DNA from: Aquimarina litoralis
Lineage (GTDB): Bacteria; Bacteroidota; Bacteroidia; Flavobacteriales; Flavobacteriaceae
Assembly (NCBI RefSeq): GCF_019295435.1
Contig: NZ_WEKL01000108.1
Coordinates: forward strand, 56,375-88,409
Direction of reading: 5' to 3'
Length of the DNA: 32,035 nucleotides
Positions 16,966 to 27,500 of the stretch are shown one piece after another (position 1 is the first letter of the stretch; every line of letters begins with the position of its first letter). The notes under the pieces are model-generated. The model was not told the origin of the DNA. It saw only the letters and a list, made by a program, of their open reading frames with translations, and made no database searches. Made by a program: the position numbers and the translations under genes.

Positions 16966-17352
16966 ATGACCCAGAAAAACCCAACTATGACTTATAAAAA
17001 ACCTGAATGGAAGCACTATAAGGGCGTCGAATATTTGGAAATGGATTTTACAAGGTATACGTCAGAGGACTTGATTATAAAGCATTACACAGAAGGCTGC
17101 GAGATGATTTTAAGCAGGACAGACAATAGTGTACGAGTATTTACAGATATAACAGGAGTAATGGTAAAGATGGATACCATGCGTATTTTAAGAAAAATCG
17201 GCAAGAAAGCACAGCGTAGTATTAAAAAATCAGCCATACTGGGAGCTGTTGGGTTAGCAATATTGATGTTAAAATTTTACGTCCGTTATTCGGGTAGTAA
17301 ATTAAAGACGTTTAATCTAAAAGAAGCTGCTTTAAACTATATAACACAATGA
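16966..17352 (+). CDS. STAS/SpoIIAA-like protein, third and most diverged paralogue
   Basis: 128 residues with the same layout (WKHYKGVEYLEMDFTRY, DLIIKHYTEGCEMIL, KKAQRSIKKSAILGAVGLAI). The C-terminal signature is altered: the FFTDREAAIKYL of the other two has become TFNLKEAALNYI, with the acidic D-R pair lost and RYSGS replacing SYTGS. If D-R is part of an active or contact surface, this copy has lost or changed it. Its TGA (17350-17352) overlaps the ATG of the regulator (17349) as ATGA, implying translational coupling and a fixed ratio of this protein to the regulator. Confidence 0.55.
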   Translation: MTQKNPTMTYKKPEWKHYKGVEYLEMDFTRYTSEDLIIKHYTEGCEMILSRTDNSVRVFTDITGVMVKMDTMRILRKIGKKAQRSIKKSAILGAVGLAILMLKFYVRYSGSKLKTFNLKEAALNYITQ

Positions 17353-18206
17353 TGGATTTGGATTCGAATATGAAGGAAGTAGGTAATTCTAAAATAATAA
17401 TTTCTGTAATTACCAAAGATGCTACACAAGAGTTTATTCGGCTTTTACAGAAATATAAAGCAAAAGTGAATATCATGGATGCTATACCCAAAAAGATAGA
17501 ATCGTGGGGAGCAACACCAGATACCATAGTTATTGATAGCATTTCATATAGTAAGTGGGAACAGCAAATCAACAAACTAAAAGAAGAGAATACATATAAA
17601 GAAATCCCAGTGATCGTACTCAACGAAAAAGAAGTGAGTATTGAAGATGTTTTATCGATACAGGATAAAGATTTTTTATTACTACATCGTAATGAGTCAA
17701 TTGCTATAACCAGAGCAATTTTTGGAACCGTAAAATATTGGAGAAAACTAAACAATGCATTGATCAAAACCAATCAGTTAAACAGAATTTTATCTACTAA
17801 CTATCTGTCATTGGATGCGAAGACTGAGTGTCTGGAGAAATCAAAAAATCAGATAGAAGTAATATATCCAATAGCAAATACTGAAGTTAAAGAAGAATTA
17901 ATCAAGATTGATAACAACATTACTCAAAACTTAAAAAATGGAAACCACTATGAGTTATTTAAAGCACATTTTGAAGAAGTACATCCACTCTTTTATAAAA
18001 AATTATTAGCTATCAATAAAAATTTATCAAACAATGATCTCAAACTAGCTGCTTTACTAAAGATGGGATTTAATAATACGGAAATCTCTTTTTTTATGGG
18101 CATATCCATGGCTGGTGTAAAAAAAGCAATACAACGTTTACGAAAAAAATTAGAATTAAGACCTGAAGAATTCTTACGACCATTCATATTTACCATAGAA
18201 GTATGA
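17349..18206 (+). CDS. receiver-like / LuxR-type HTH regulator
   Basis: 285 residues, cytoplasmic. Residues about 15-125 have the alternating strand-helix pattern of a response-regulator receiver (IIISVITKDATQEFI; PDTIVIDSISYSKWE; KEIPVIVLNEKEV). The acidic pair normally following strand 1 is missing; an Asp lies at the end of strand 3 (VIDS). It therefore looks like a degenerate or phosphate-independent receiver. A helical linker spans 126-205. The C-terminus has the Bacteroidota HTH context HFEEVHPLFYKKLLA followed by LSNNDLKLAALLKMGFNNTE and VKKAIQRLRKKLEL (about 226-270), the same HTH type as the TPR regulator at 2667. It is coupled to the third STAS-like gene by ATGA overlap and followed 31 nt later by promoter copy E, so it probably controls the genes downstream and perhaps itself (inference). 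No partner kinase is in view. Confidence 0.7.
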   Translation: MMDLDSNMKEVGNSKIIISVITKDATQEFIRLLQKYKAKVNIMDAIPKKIESWGATPDTIVIDSISYSKWEQQINKLKEENTYKEIPVIVLNEKEVSIEDVLSIQDKDFLLLHRNESIAITRAIFGTVKYWRKLNNALIKTNQLNRILSTNYLSLDAKTECLEKSKNQIEVIYPIANTEVKEELIKIDNNITQNLKNGNHYELFKAHFEEVHPLFYKKLLAINKNLSNNDLKLAALLKMGFNNTEISFFMGISMAGVKKAIQRLRKKLELRPEEFLRPFIFTIEV

Positions 18207-18587
18207 AAACTGTAAAAAGATGGAAAAACGAATAAAATGTCTCCCATAAGTCTCCTTTATTAATTTTTTTTAAGTGAAATCTTAAATAATTTTGAACTGT
18301 AAATGTGTTTAATAGAACAAACATAAGTATCCCAAACTTTAAACCCCTTAGAACTATGAACTTAATAAACCCATACACCTAGCGACATCTAAATAAGAAG
18401 TGCCTCTAGCACAACTATATTTTAGAAATTCCATGTCGTTTATACTCTGAATTAACCCCACAAATATCAAGTATTTATGAATTTTGATCCCCTGTAGAAA
18501 AGGAAGATCCTAGGATTCTTTTGTCCTAAATCAATCCAAATTTTGCAGAAGAAAAGTAAGAGTAAAAATTTAAAAATCTACCCCTTT
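18207..18587. other. regulatory intergenic region and leader of the M4 protease gene
   Basis: 381 bases with promoter copy E near the start and no gene. The predicted leader is nearly 300 nt. It contains a palindrome ATCCTAGGAT (18507-18516) in a longer imperfect hairpin (about 18498-18522, A-rich left side, TTCTTTT right side), about 65 nt ahead of the ATG, which might act in termination or translation control. Confidence 0.4.
18238..18294 (+). promoter_or_regulatory. recurring tandem-half-site promoter, copy E
   Basis: Half-sites TGTCTCC (18238-18244) and AGTCTCC (18249-18255) start 11 bp apart. A T8 run, AAGTGAAA, and a consensus TAATTTTG (18287-18294) follow, with the G 45 bp from the second half-site. 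GTTTAA is at 18307-18312, about 5 bp further away than in copies B and D, so the exact -7 position here is less certain. It lies between the HTH regulator and the giant protease gene. Confidence 0.55.
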
Positions 18588-21500
18588 ATGAAAAGACAAT
18601 TACTATGTATCATAAGCTTGTGTTTCCTATATATAGGCTACGGACAAGAATCAAAATTAAAGAGGATTCCAATCACCAAAATAGCGCAAAACAATCAAAA
18701 ATCTAGTTTTGAAAGTATGTTGTTCTCTGACTTAAAAACGAAGTCAGGTATAGAATTCAGAGCTGTTAGAAACAATGTAGACAAACAACAGCAAAAACAT
18801 ACGACCTACCAGCAATATTATAAAGGAATTAAGGTCGAAACCGGAATCCTAAAACTACATCAAAAAAATGGAGTAAACAGCTCTTATAATGGAGCTTATT
18901 TTGATATAACCGGAGTAAACACTACACCACAAATTTCAAAACAACAAGCAAAAGCAACTGCCAGCGCCTATTTTAATAATAACACTGTATTTTGGCTAGA
19001 CGATCAAGGAATTGTTGAGGAACGAAAAGCCACCGCTGACTTGGTGATATTACCCAATAGACAAACCAATGAGATTCGATTAGCGTATGCTATTGGAGTT
19101 GGAGCATCACAACCTGTTTTAAAAATGGGAATAGTATATGTAGATGCCGTTTCTGGCAACGTCTTAAAGTTTAAAAACAATGTACTTTCTTGTGAACACT
19201 CAGATAAAGATCATGCACATCATAACCATACAGCATCTAAACCTTTCGGGGCTCCTTTTGTTTCTGGTACCGGTGCTACGGTATATTCTGGGTCACAAGC
19301 TATAGAAACAACTTTAGATAATAGCAATTATATTTTGTATGACCAAACCAGAGCCAATACAGGAAGTGGTCAGTTAGCAGGAAGCGCAGCAAAATTTGGA
19401 ATTGCAACTGTAAATATGAATCATTCTGCTAACGTGAATGATTATTTTAACGATGCTGTGGTTACCGAATTTACTGATGCTAATAATACCTGGACCGCTG
19501 CAGAAATGAGTACTGATGAAGACCAATATGCATTAGATGCACATTGGGGTGCACAACTGGTATACGATTACTTTAAGAATGAGCAAGGCCGCAATAGCTA
19601 CGATGGTAGTAATTCATCTATTGTATCCTATGTACATTTTGATACCAACTACACCAATGCTGCTTGGGTATCATTTAATAATAACAAAGGGTTTATGATT
19701 TACGGTGATGGTGGAGGATCATATACTCCATTAACCAATCTGGATGTAGTAGCACATGAAATTGGTCATGGTGTGCAAAGAAACACCTCAGATTTAGATT
19801 ATGAACTAGAATCAGGAGCAATTAACGAAGGGTTGTCTGATATCTGGGCGATGGTAATTGATAACTATGCCAACAATAACCACGGACAATCAAAAAACAT
19901 CAACCTGATAAGTGAAGAAAATGGTGGAGGTGCCTTTAGATCAATGTCCAATCCAAATCTGTATGGGCAGCCTGATACCTATGGAGGAACATTTTGGTAT
20001 GATGTGTCCAATTGTACACCTAATGGAACCGCTAACGACTATTGTGGAGTACATACCAATAGTGGTGTACTAAATTATATGTTCTATTTGTTAGTCAATG
20101 GAGGTTCTGGAACCAACGATATTAGTGATGCTTTTTCTGTAACTGGAATTGGCATGGATGATGCAGCGGATATCATGTATCAAATGCAATCGGTGTATTT
20201 AACGAGTACTTCAAATTTTGCAGATGCCAGAACCGGTGCGATACAAGCGGCTGTAGATTTATTTGGTAGTTGCTCACAACAGGAACAATCGGTAACCAAT
20301 GCATTTTATGCTGTGGGTGTTGGAGCAGCTTTTGTAACACCGACAATAGCGATTACCACACAGCCAACGGATGTGACAACAGAAGTAGGCGAAACTGTAC
20401 AACTTACCGTAGAAGGAACGGGTTACGATAATGTACAATGGTATATAGTCCCTAATGGAGGAGGAGGTTTTTCAAGTATTGCTAATGATGCGACGTATAG
20501 CGGGGTATTCACCAAAACATTAACGATAAGCAATGCTGCTCTAAGTTTAAATGGTAATCGTTATGTTGCTTATCTCACCAATACCTGTAATGATGATCTA
20601 TCTTCAAATATAGTTACCCTAACAGTAAATGAATACACTTCAATTCCAGACAGCAATTTTGAGGCAGCACTTGAAGCTTTAGGCTATGATGATGTTTCTG
20701 GAGATGGGAAAGTGCCAACCAACAACATTAATTCGCTTACTAGTCTTAATGTTGATAATACTAATATATCTGACCTCACAGGAATAGAAGATTTTGTAGA
20801 CTTAGAAACCTTGGAGGTTAGAGATAACAACCTTACAAGTTTAGACTTAACCAGTAACACAAAATTAACAGGACTTGGAGCCGAACGTAACAGTTTAACA
20901 AGCCTGAATGTTACCAATTGCCCAGATTTGGAAGTGGTACTATTAGCAGATAACAACCTAAGCAGTTTGGATGTTTCTAATAACTTGATTTTAAGGGGTT
21001 TGTGGGTGCAAAATAATAATATAAGTGCCATAGATGTATCTAACAATACCGCATTAAAAGCTATATCATTAACTGGAGGAGGAATGACCGAAATTGATGT
21101 GTCTAATAATTTATTGTTAGAAAGACTCTTCCTTAACGATAATGCATTAACCGAACTCGATTTAAGCAATCATTCTAACTTGTTTATTTTGGGGGTACAA
21201 AGTAACAACTTAACGAGTCTTAATATTCAAAATGGTAACAATACTAATTTCACATTTTTTCAAGCAACCAACAACCCTAATTTAACTTGTATCCTAGTAG
21301 ATGACGTTGCATATGCAGAAACCAATTTTACCAGTATAGGTGCCCAAACTATATTTAGTGATACCTATTGTCGTTATACAAGTATACCTGATGCAGCTTT
21401 TGAATATGGGTTAAATTCGAGAGGTTATGATGATATTGAAGGTGATGGTCAAGTACCAACAGCTTTAATTGAACCAGTTACTTCATTAAGCTTGAATTAC

Positions 21501-24500
21501 TTTTATATTTCGGATTTAACTGGGATTGAAGATTTTTCATCATTGGTAGATTTAAGTATTAACGGGAGTAATCTTCCGGTGTTAGACCTAAGTAATATGA
21601 CCAATTTAGAGTCATTACAAGTCAGCGATAGTAATATCACTAGTTTGAATTTAGATGGTCTAACCAATCTAAGAACCCTTTCTGCAAGTTTTAATGAGTT
21701 TACATATTTGGACTTATCATCCCTTATAAGTTTGGAAAATGTTGATTTAGAGCAAACTACGTTAAATTTGTTAGATGTTAGAAATGGTAACAACACAGCA
21801 ATTACAACATTTAATACAACACATACCCCCTCTTTGACCTGTATTCAAGTAGATGATAATGCTTACAGCACAGCGAATTGGACACAAATACATGCGAACA
21901 CCAACTTCATTGAAGGAGATTACTGTTATTATACAACTATACCAGATGCTAATTTTGAGGCAGATTTGGAAGCCTTAGGTTATGATGATATTTCAGGAGA
22001 CGGACAAGTACCTACGGCTTTAATTGAGGGAATAACAAGTCTAAATGTAAGCAATAATAATATTTCAGACCTAACCGGTATTGAAGATTTTGCTGCACTT
22101 GAGCAATTACAATTAAACAACACTAGTATTTCTACGGTTGACTTAAGTTCAAATAATTTGTTGAAAATATTTGATAGTGATGGCAGCCCAATTACTAATA
22201 TGGACTTTAGTAGCAATGTACTACTAGAAGAAATTACAATTGAAGAAACTGGTACAGGATTAGCCAATTTGGATTTAACAAATAATCCTTTGCTTAACAA
22301 AATTGATATCACGAATGCTGGACTTCAAGACATTACGCTTCCGGATTTACCTGATTTAGAAATTTTCTTTCTATCAGATAATAATTTGACAGCAAGTTTT
22401 GACCTTTCTGCTTCCACTAGTCTAGAAAGAGTCGCCTTGACTAACAATAATATCACAAACCTAGATTTGCGAAATGGAAATAATACAGGAATACTATCTA
22501 TATTTTTAACTAACAACCCAAATCTAAATTGCGTTTTAGTAGATGATGCGTCTTACAGCACAACAAATTGGACCAATATTGACGCCACAACTAGCTTTAG
22601 TGATACCTATTGTCGTTATACAGCTATTCCAGATCCTATTTTTGAAATTAATTTAGAAGCTTTAGGCTATGATGATGTTTCTGGTGATGGAGAAGTGCCT
22701 ACAGCACTTATTGAAAATATAACATCGCTAGATATTAGCTCTAGTAGTATTGAAGATTTAACAGGAATTGAAGATTTTACAAGTTTACAAGTTCTATTAA
22801 TAGGATCTAATAATATTACAAGTGCAGACTTTAGCAATAATATAAACCTTATAGGGGTAGATCTAAGTAATAACCCAATAAGCTCTCTAAACCTTACTTC
22901 AAATGAGAAGTTGGATGTTTTACTCTTAGAAAATGCGCAACTAGATATTATTGATCTAAGTAAGAACACAGAATTAGAATCCTTATCAATAATTAATTCA
23001 GGATTAGAAAGTATAGACCTAACAACTAATGTTCAGTTAGAAGTATTAGATGTGTCCAATAACAATTTAACATCGTTAGACCTCAGTCACATATCAGGTA
23101 TTTATTCTATTGTTGTTGAAAACAATAATTTAGAATACCTAAACATTAAAAATGGAGTGAATAGTTTTATTTCTAATGACACTTTTAAGACGACTAATAA
23201 CCCTAGTTTATCGTGTATTCTTGTAGATGATGCTGCATACAGTGCTACAAACTGGACGAATATAGACAACCAAACTAGTTTTAGTAATACTTATTGTCGT
23301 TATACAACCATTCCAGATAGTAATTTTGAAGCTGCTTTAGAAGCCTTAGGCTATGACGATATTGCTGGTGATGGACAAGTACCTACAGCACTCATTGAAA
23401 ATGTTACTTCATTATCTATTGGAGATAATAATATTCAAGATATTTCAGGACTTGAAGATTTTGTGGCACTTACTGATTTAGTCCTATTTCAAGTAGCTTT
23501 GCCTTCTATTGATTTGTCTAGTAATACCTTGTTGGAAACTTTAAATTTATCAAAAAATCCATTCACAGAATTGGATGTATCTGCGCTTACGAACCTTAAA
23601 GAACTATACCTCGATGATACCGATATTACAAGTTTAGACCTATCTACAAATACAGCAATAACATTAGTAGAAGTTACAAATAGTGATGCCATAACAGCCA
23701 TAGACTTTAGAAATGGTACGAATACCAATTTGATAGCACAAGATTTTAGAGGAAACCCAAATCTAAATTGCGTTTTAGTAGATGATGCGTCTTACAGCAC
23801 AACAAATTGGACCAATATTGACGCCACAACTAGCTTTAGTGATACCTATTGTCGTTATACAGCTATTCCAGATCCTATTTTTGAAATTAATTTAGAAGCC
23901 ATTGGCTATGATGATATTTCTGGTGATGGGCAAGTACCAACCGCGCTTATTGAAACATTAACCGTGTTGGGAATAACAGGAGCTCCAGGTGTAACAATCC
24001 AAGATTTAACAGGGATTGAAGATTTTACAGCGCTACAGGTTCTAGAAGTTAACGAAAACGCTATTACTAATTTAGACCTTAGTAACAATGCTAATCTTAT
24101 GACTATCTCTGTTCTAAACAATGGGTTAACAAGTATTGTATTCCCTAATGATTCATCCAATTTAAGAACCTTGCTATTATCTGGAAATAATTTAGAATCT
24201 TTAGACCTTTCAAGTGCTATCATATTAGACGAAATTATAGTAGATGGCAATACACTTAGTTATCTCAATGTAAAGAATGGAAATAATACGGCAATCTCAT
24301 ACTTTAGTGCCACAGGAAATAGTGAACTCAACTGTATTCTGGTAGATGATATTACCTATAGTAATACAAACTGGACAAACATTGATATGCAAACCAGTTT
24401 TAGTGATACCTATTGTCGCTACACCGCTATTCCAGATAGTAATTTTGAAGCCGCTTTAGAAGCGTTGGGGTATGATGATATCTCAGGAGATGGGCAAGTA

Positions 24501-27500
24501 CCAACAGCATTGATAGAAGTAGTTACTTCTATAAACTTATCCAATCAATCGATAACGGACGTAACAGGTATTGAAGATTTTAATAGTCTTAGTACATTGG
24601 ATATCAGTTTAAATGCTTTAACATCTTTAGATGTAAGTTCAAATACAGCATTAGTAAACTTAAATGCTACAAGTAATCAATTAAGTAATGTTAACCTATC
24701 TAACTGTTCTCAATTAGAAGAATTGAGATTAGATCGTAATGAATTATCCGCTATTGATATTTCCGACAATATAGCTTTAGAGCATTTAGGAATTGCTTTT
24801 AATGACTTAGTTGATGTTGATTTTTCTAATAATTTAAGTATTATCAATTTCGACGCTTCTGCAAATAATTTAGAAAACCTTGATCTTTCTATATTAACCG
24901 CGTTAGATAATGTTTATTTAGATGATAATAATCTATACAGACTTAATATGGCTAATGGTGCCAATGAAGATATAGTAGTATTGAATATTATTAATAATTC
25001 AAATCTTGAGTGTGTACGCGTAGATGATGCAGCCTACAGCACAACTAACTGGACGAATATTGATATTCAAACGACCTTTAGCGATACCTATTGCCGTTAT
25101 ACTGCCATTCCGGATTTAGATTTTGAAGAGGAGTTAGAAGCATTAGGGTACGATGATATTTCAGGAGATGGACAAGTACCTACGGCCTTAATTGAAACTA
25201 TAACTGAGCTCAATGTAAGAGCAAGCGGGATTGATGATTTGACAGGTATCGAAGATTTTACTGCTTTAGAGGTATTAAATTGTAGTATTAATAGTCTGAC
25301 AACCCTTGATCTTTCAGAAAATGTAGCTCTAAAAGAATTGGACTTTGGTGCCAATAACGGGATTAACTCCATTGACCTTTCTTTAAATACAAATTTAGAA
25401 ATCTTAAAAGCCCCTGGAAACACATTAGTTCAGTTAAATATTTCTCATAATATCGAGCTCGTTGAAATCGATATTTCGAGCAATGATCTTACAGCTTTAG
25501 ATCTTAGTAATAATACAAAATTAGAAACAATTAAAGCTACTTCATTAAATTTAACAAGCCTTGATGTGAGTCAACTTCTTGAATTAAAATCACTAATTGT
25601 ATCAGATAATGAACTTTCTGTTTTAGATGTTACTGCTAATAGTAAATTACAGACACTTATAATTCACAGAAACCCTATTAGTGTCATTGATATTTCAAAT
25701 AATACAGAACTGCTGTCTTTTCGGGCGGATGAAACAAATCTGGAATCTATTGATCTAAGTATACATCCAAATTTGATAGTAGCAGATTTTGATAATAATC
25801 CTCTCCTAAGTTATGTAAATATAAGAAACGGTAGTAATACTACGTTAAGTAGCTTTACCTGTACTGATACTCCTAATCTAAGCTGTATTATAGTAGACGA
25901 TGCTGCATACAGTACTACTAACTGGCCCAATATTGATGCAACAACAACTTTTACGTCTACAAATTACTGTCGTTATACTGCTATTCCAGACAGTAATTTT
26001 GAAGCTAAGTTAGAGGCTTTAGGATACGATGATATTTCTGGTGATGGACAAGTACCTACGGCATTGATAGAAAATATAACATCCATTGACCTAAGAAGTA
26101 ATAATATTAATGATGCTACCGGAATTGAAGATTTTACTGCTCTAAAAACACTTGTTCTTGACAGTAATAATTTGTCCGAAATTGATCTGTCCAACAATAT
26201 AGCGCTAGAACAACTAGATCTAGATGCTAATAATTTATTAGAAATTGATGTATCTCAGAATATTAATCTAATAAATCTTGACTTAGTAAGGAATGATTTA
26301 TCCGAAATAGATTTAACTACTAACGTCGCTATAGAGGAATTAAACTTAGGTAGAAATAACATAGCTACCATCGATCTTAGTACACTTGTTTCTTTAAAAT
26401 ATTTAGGAATTAATGATAATCCATTGAGTAGTTTGGATGTTTCAGCAAATAGCTTGTTAAAATATATAGATGCATCCAATACAGCACTTTTGAGTATTGA
26501 TTTATCAAACAACACATTACTAACAGAAATACTTATTGAAGACTGTAGTACTATTGAAAGTATTGATATTTCTGGATTAACCCTTTTGGATAACTTGTAT
26601 CTTAATAGAAGTACTATAGCAGCACTTGATACTAGTGACAATACCTCATTGGGATACATAGGTATAGAAGATAATACAGTTATTACCAGTTTGGATCTTA
26701 CCAACAACTCTATCATTGATGCTCTAGAACTCACAAATGCAGTGGCACTTACTAATATTACTTTTGGGAATAATACATTGCTATCAGAAATCGAGGCTGA
26801 CAATACTGGTTTAAGTTCGATTGATGTAAGCACCCTAACAGGTTTAGAAGACTTGGAAATTCAGAATACCATGATTGAAGTGTTAGATCTTTCTAACAAT
26901 GTAAATCTAGAGAGATTAAATGCTTCAAATAGCAATCTAAGTCAACTCAATATTAAAAATGGAAATAATACCATCATTACTGGTTTTAATACCACCAATA
27001 ATCCAAATCTAACCTGTATCCTCGTAGATGATGCAGCCTACAGCACAACCAACTGGACGGATATTGATAACCAAACAAGTTTCAGTGATACAAGCTGTAC
27101 CACAGATTTTGTAGTAATGCCAAAAGTCTTTTTGCAAGGTGCAGCCTTAAACCCTAATACAGGAGAAGAGACCTTAATGCGAGATGATCTAAGAGTAGCT
27201 AGTTTACTACCAACCATAAGTCCTTATACAGATGGTGCAAGCTGTGATGCTACAGTATTTGATATTACCGGGGATGATGCCATTGTAGATTGGGTTTGGT
27301 TAGAATTGCGAGATGCTACAAATAACACCTTAGTAAGTTATTCGCGCTCTGCTTTATTACAGCGTGATGGCGATATTGTAGATGTTGATGGTACTTCTCC
27401 ACTAGATTTTTCAACAGAGGATGACACCTATTATATGGCGATACACCATAGAAATCATTTGGGCATTATGACCAATAGTGCTATTACTTTTTCAACAACA

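Larger units (their letters stand above)
20643..27100 (+). repeat. nine tandem LRR modules within the protease gene
   Basis: Modules begin at the IPD codons 20643, 21384, 21939, 22626, 23310, 23865, 24429, 25107 and 25983. Spacings are 247, 185, 229, 228, 185, 188, 226 and 292 residues, and the last module runs about 373. Each contains a header (GYDDxSGDGxVPTALIE, then DLTGIEDF), a variable number of about 21-22-residue LRRs (LDLSNNxxL) and a footer (NGNNT, NPNLxC, YSTTNWTNID, SDTYC). Size steps of about 42-44 residues fit gain or loss of LRR pairs. Confidence 0.85.

Noticed and set aside
17312-17773. 153-aa minus-strand frame opposite the HTH regulator
   Set aside because: It overlaps a well-supported coupled gene and shows only serine/leucine-rich antisense composition.
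18543-18587. TTG start for the giant protease
   Set aside because: The ATG at 18588 gives a normal signal peptide; the extra 15 residues are basic and non-hydrophobic.
20684-26833. Many minus-strand open frames opposite the LRR region
   Set aside because: They are mirror images of the repeated LRR codons (the same leucine/serine-rich pattern recurs with each module) and have no independent protein character.
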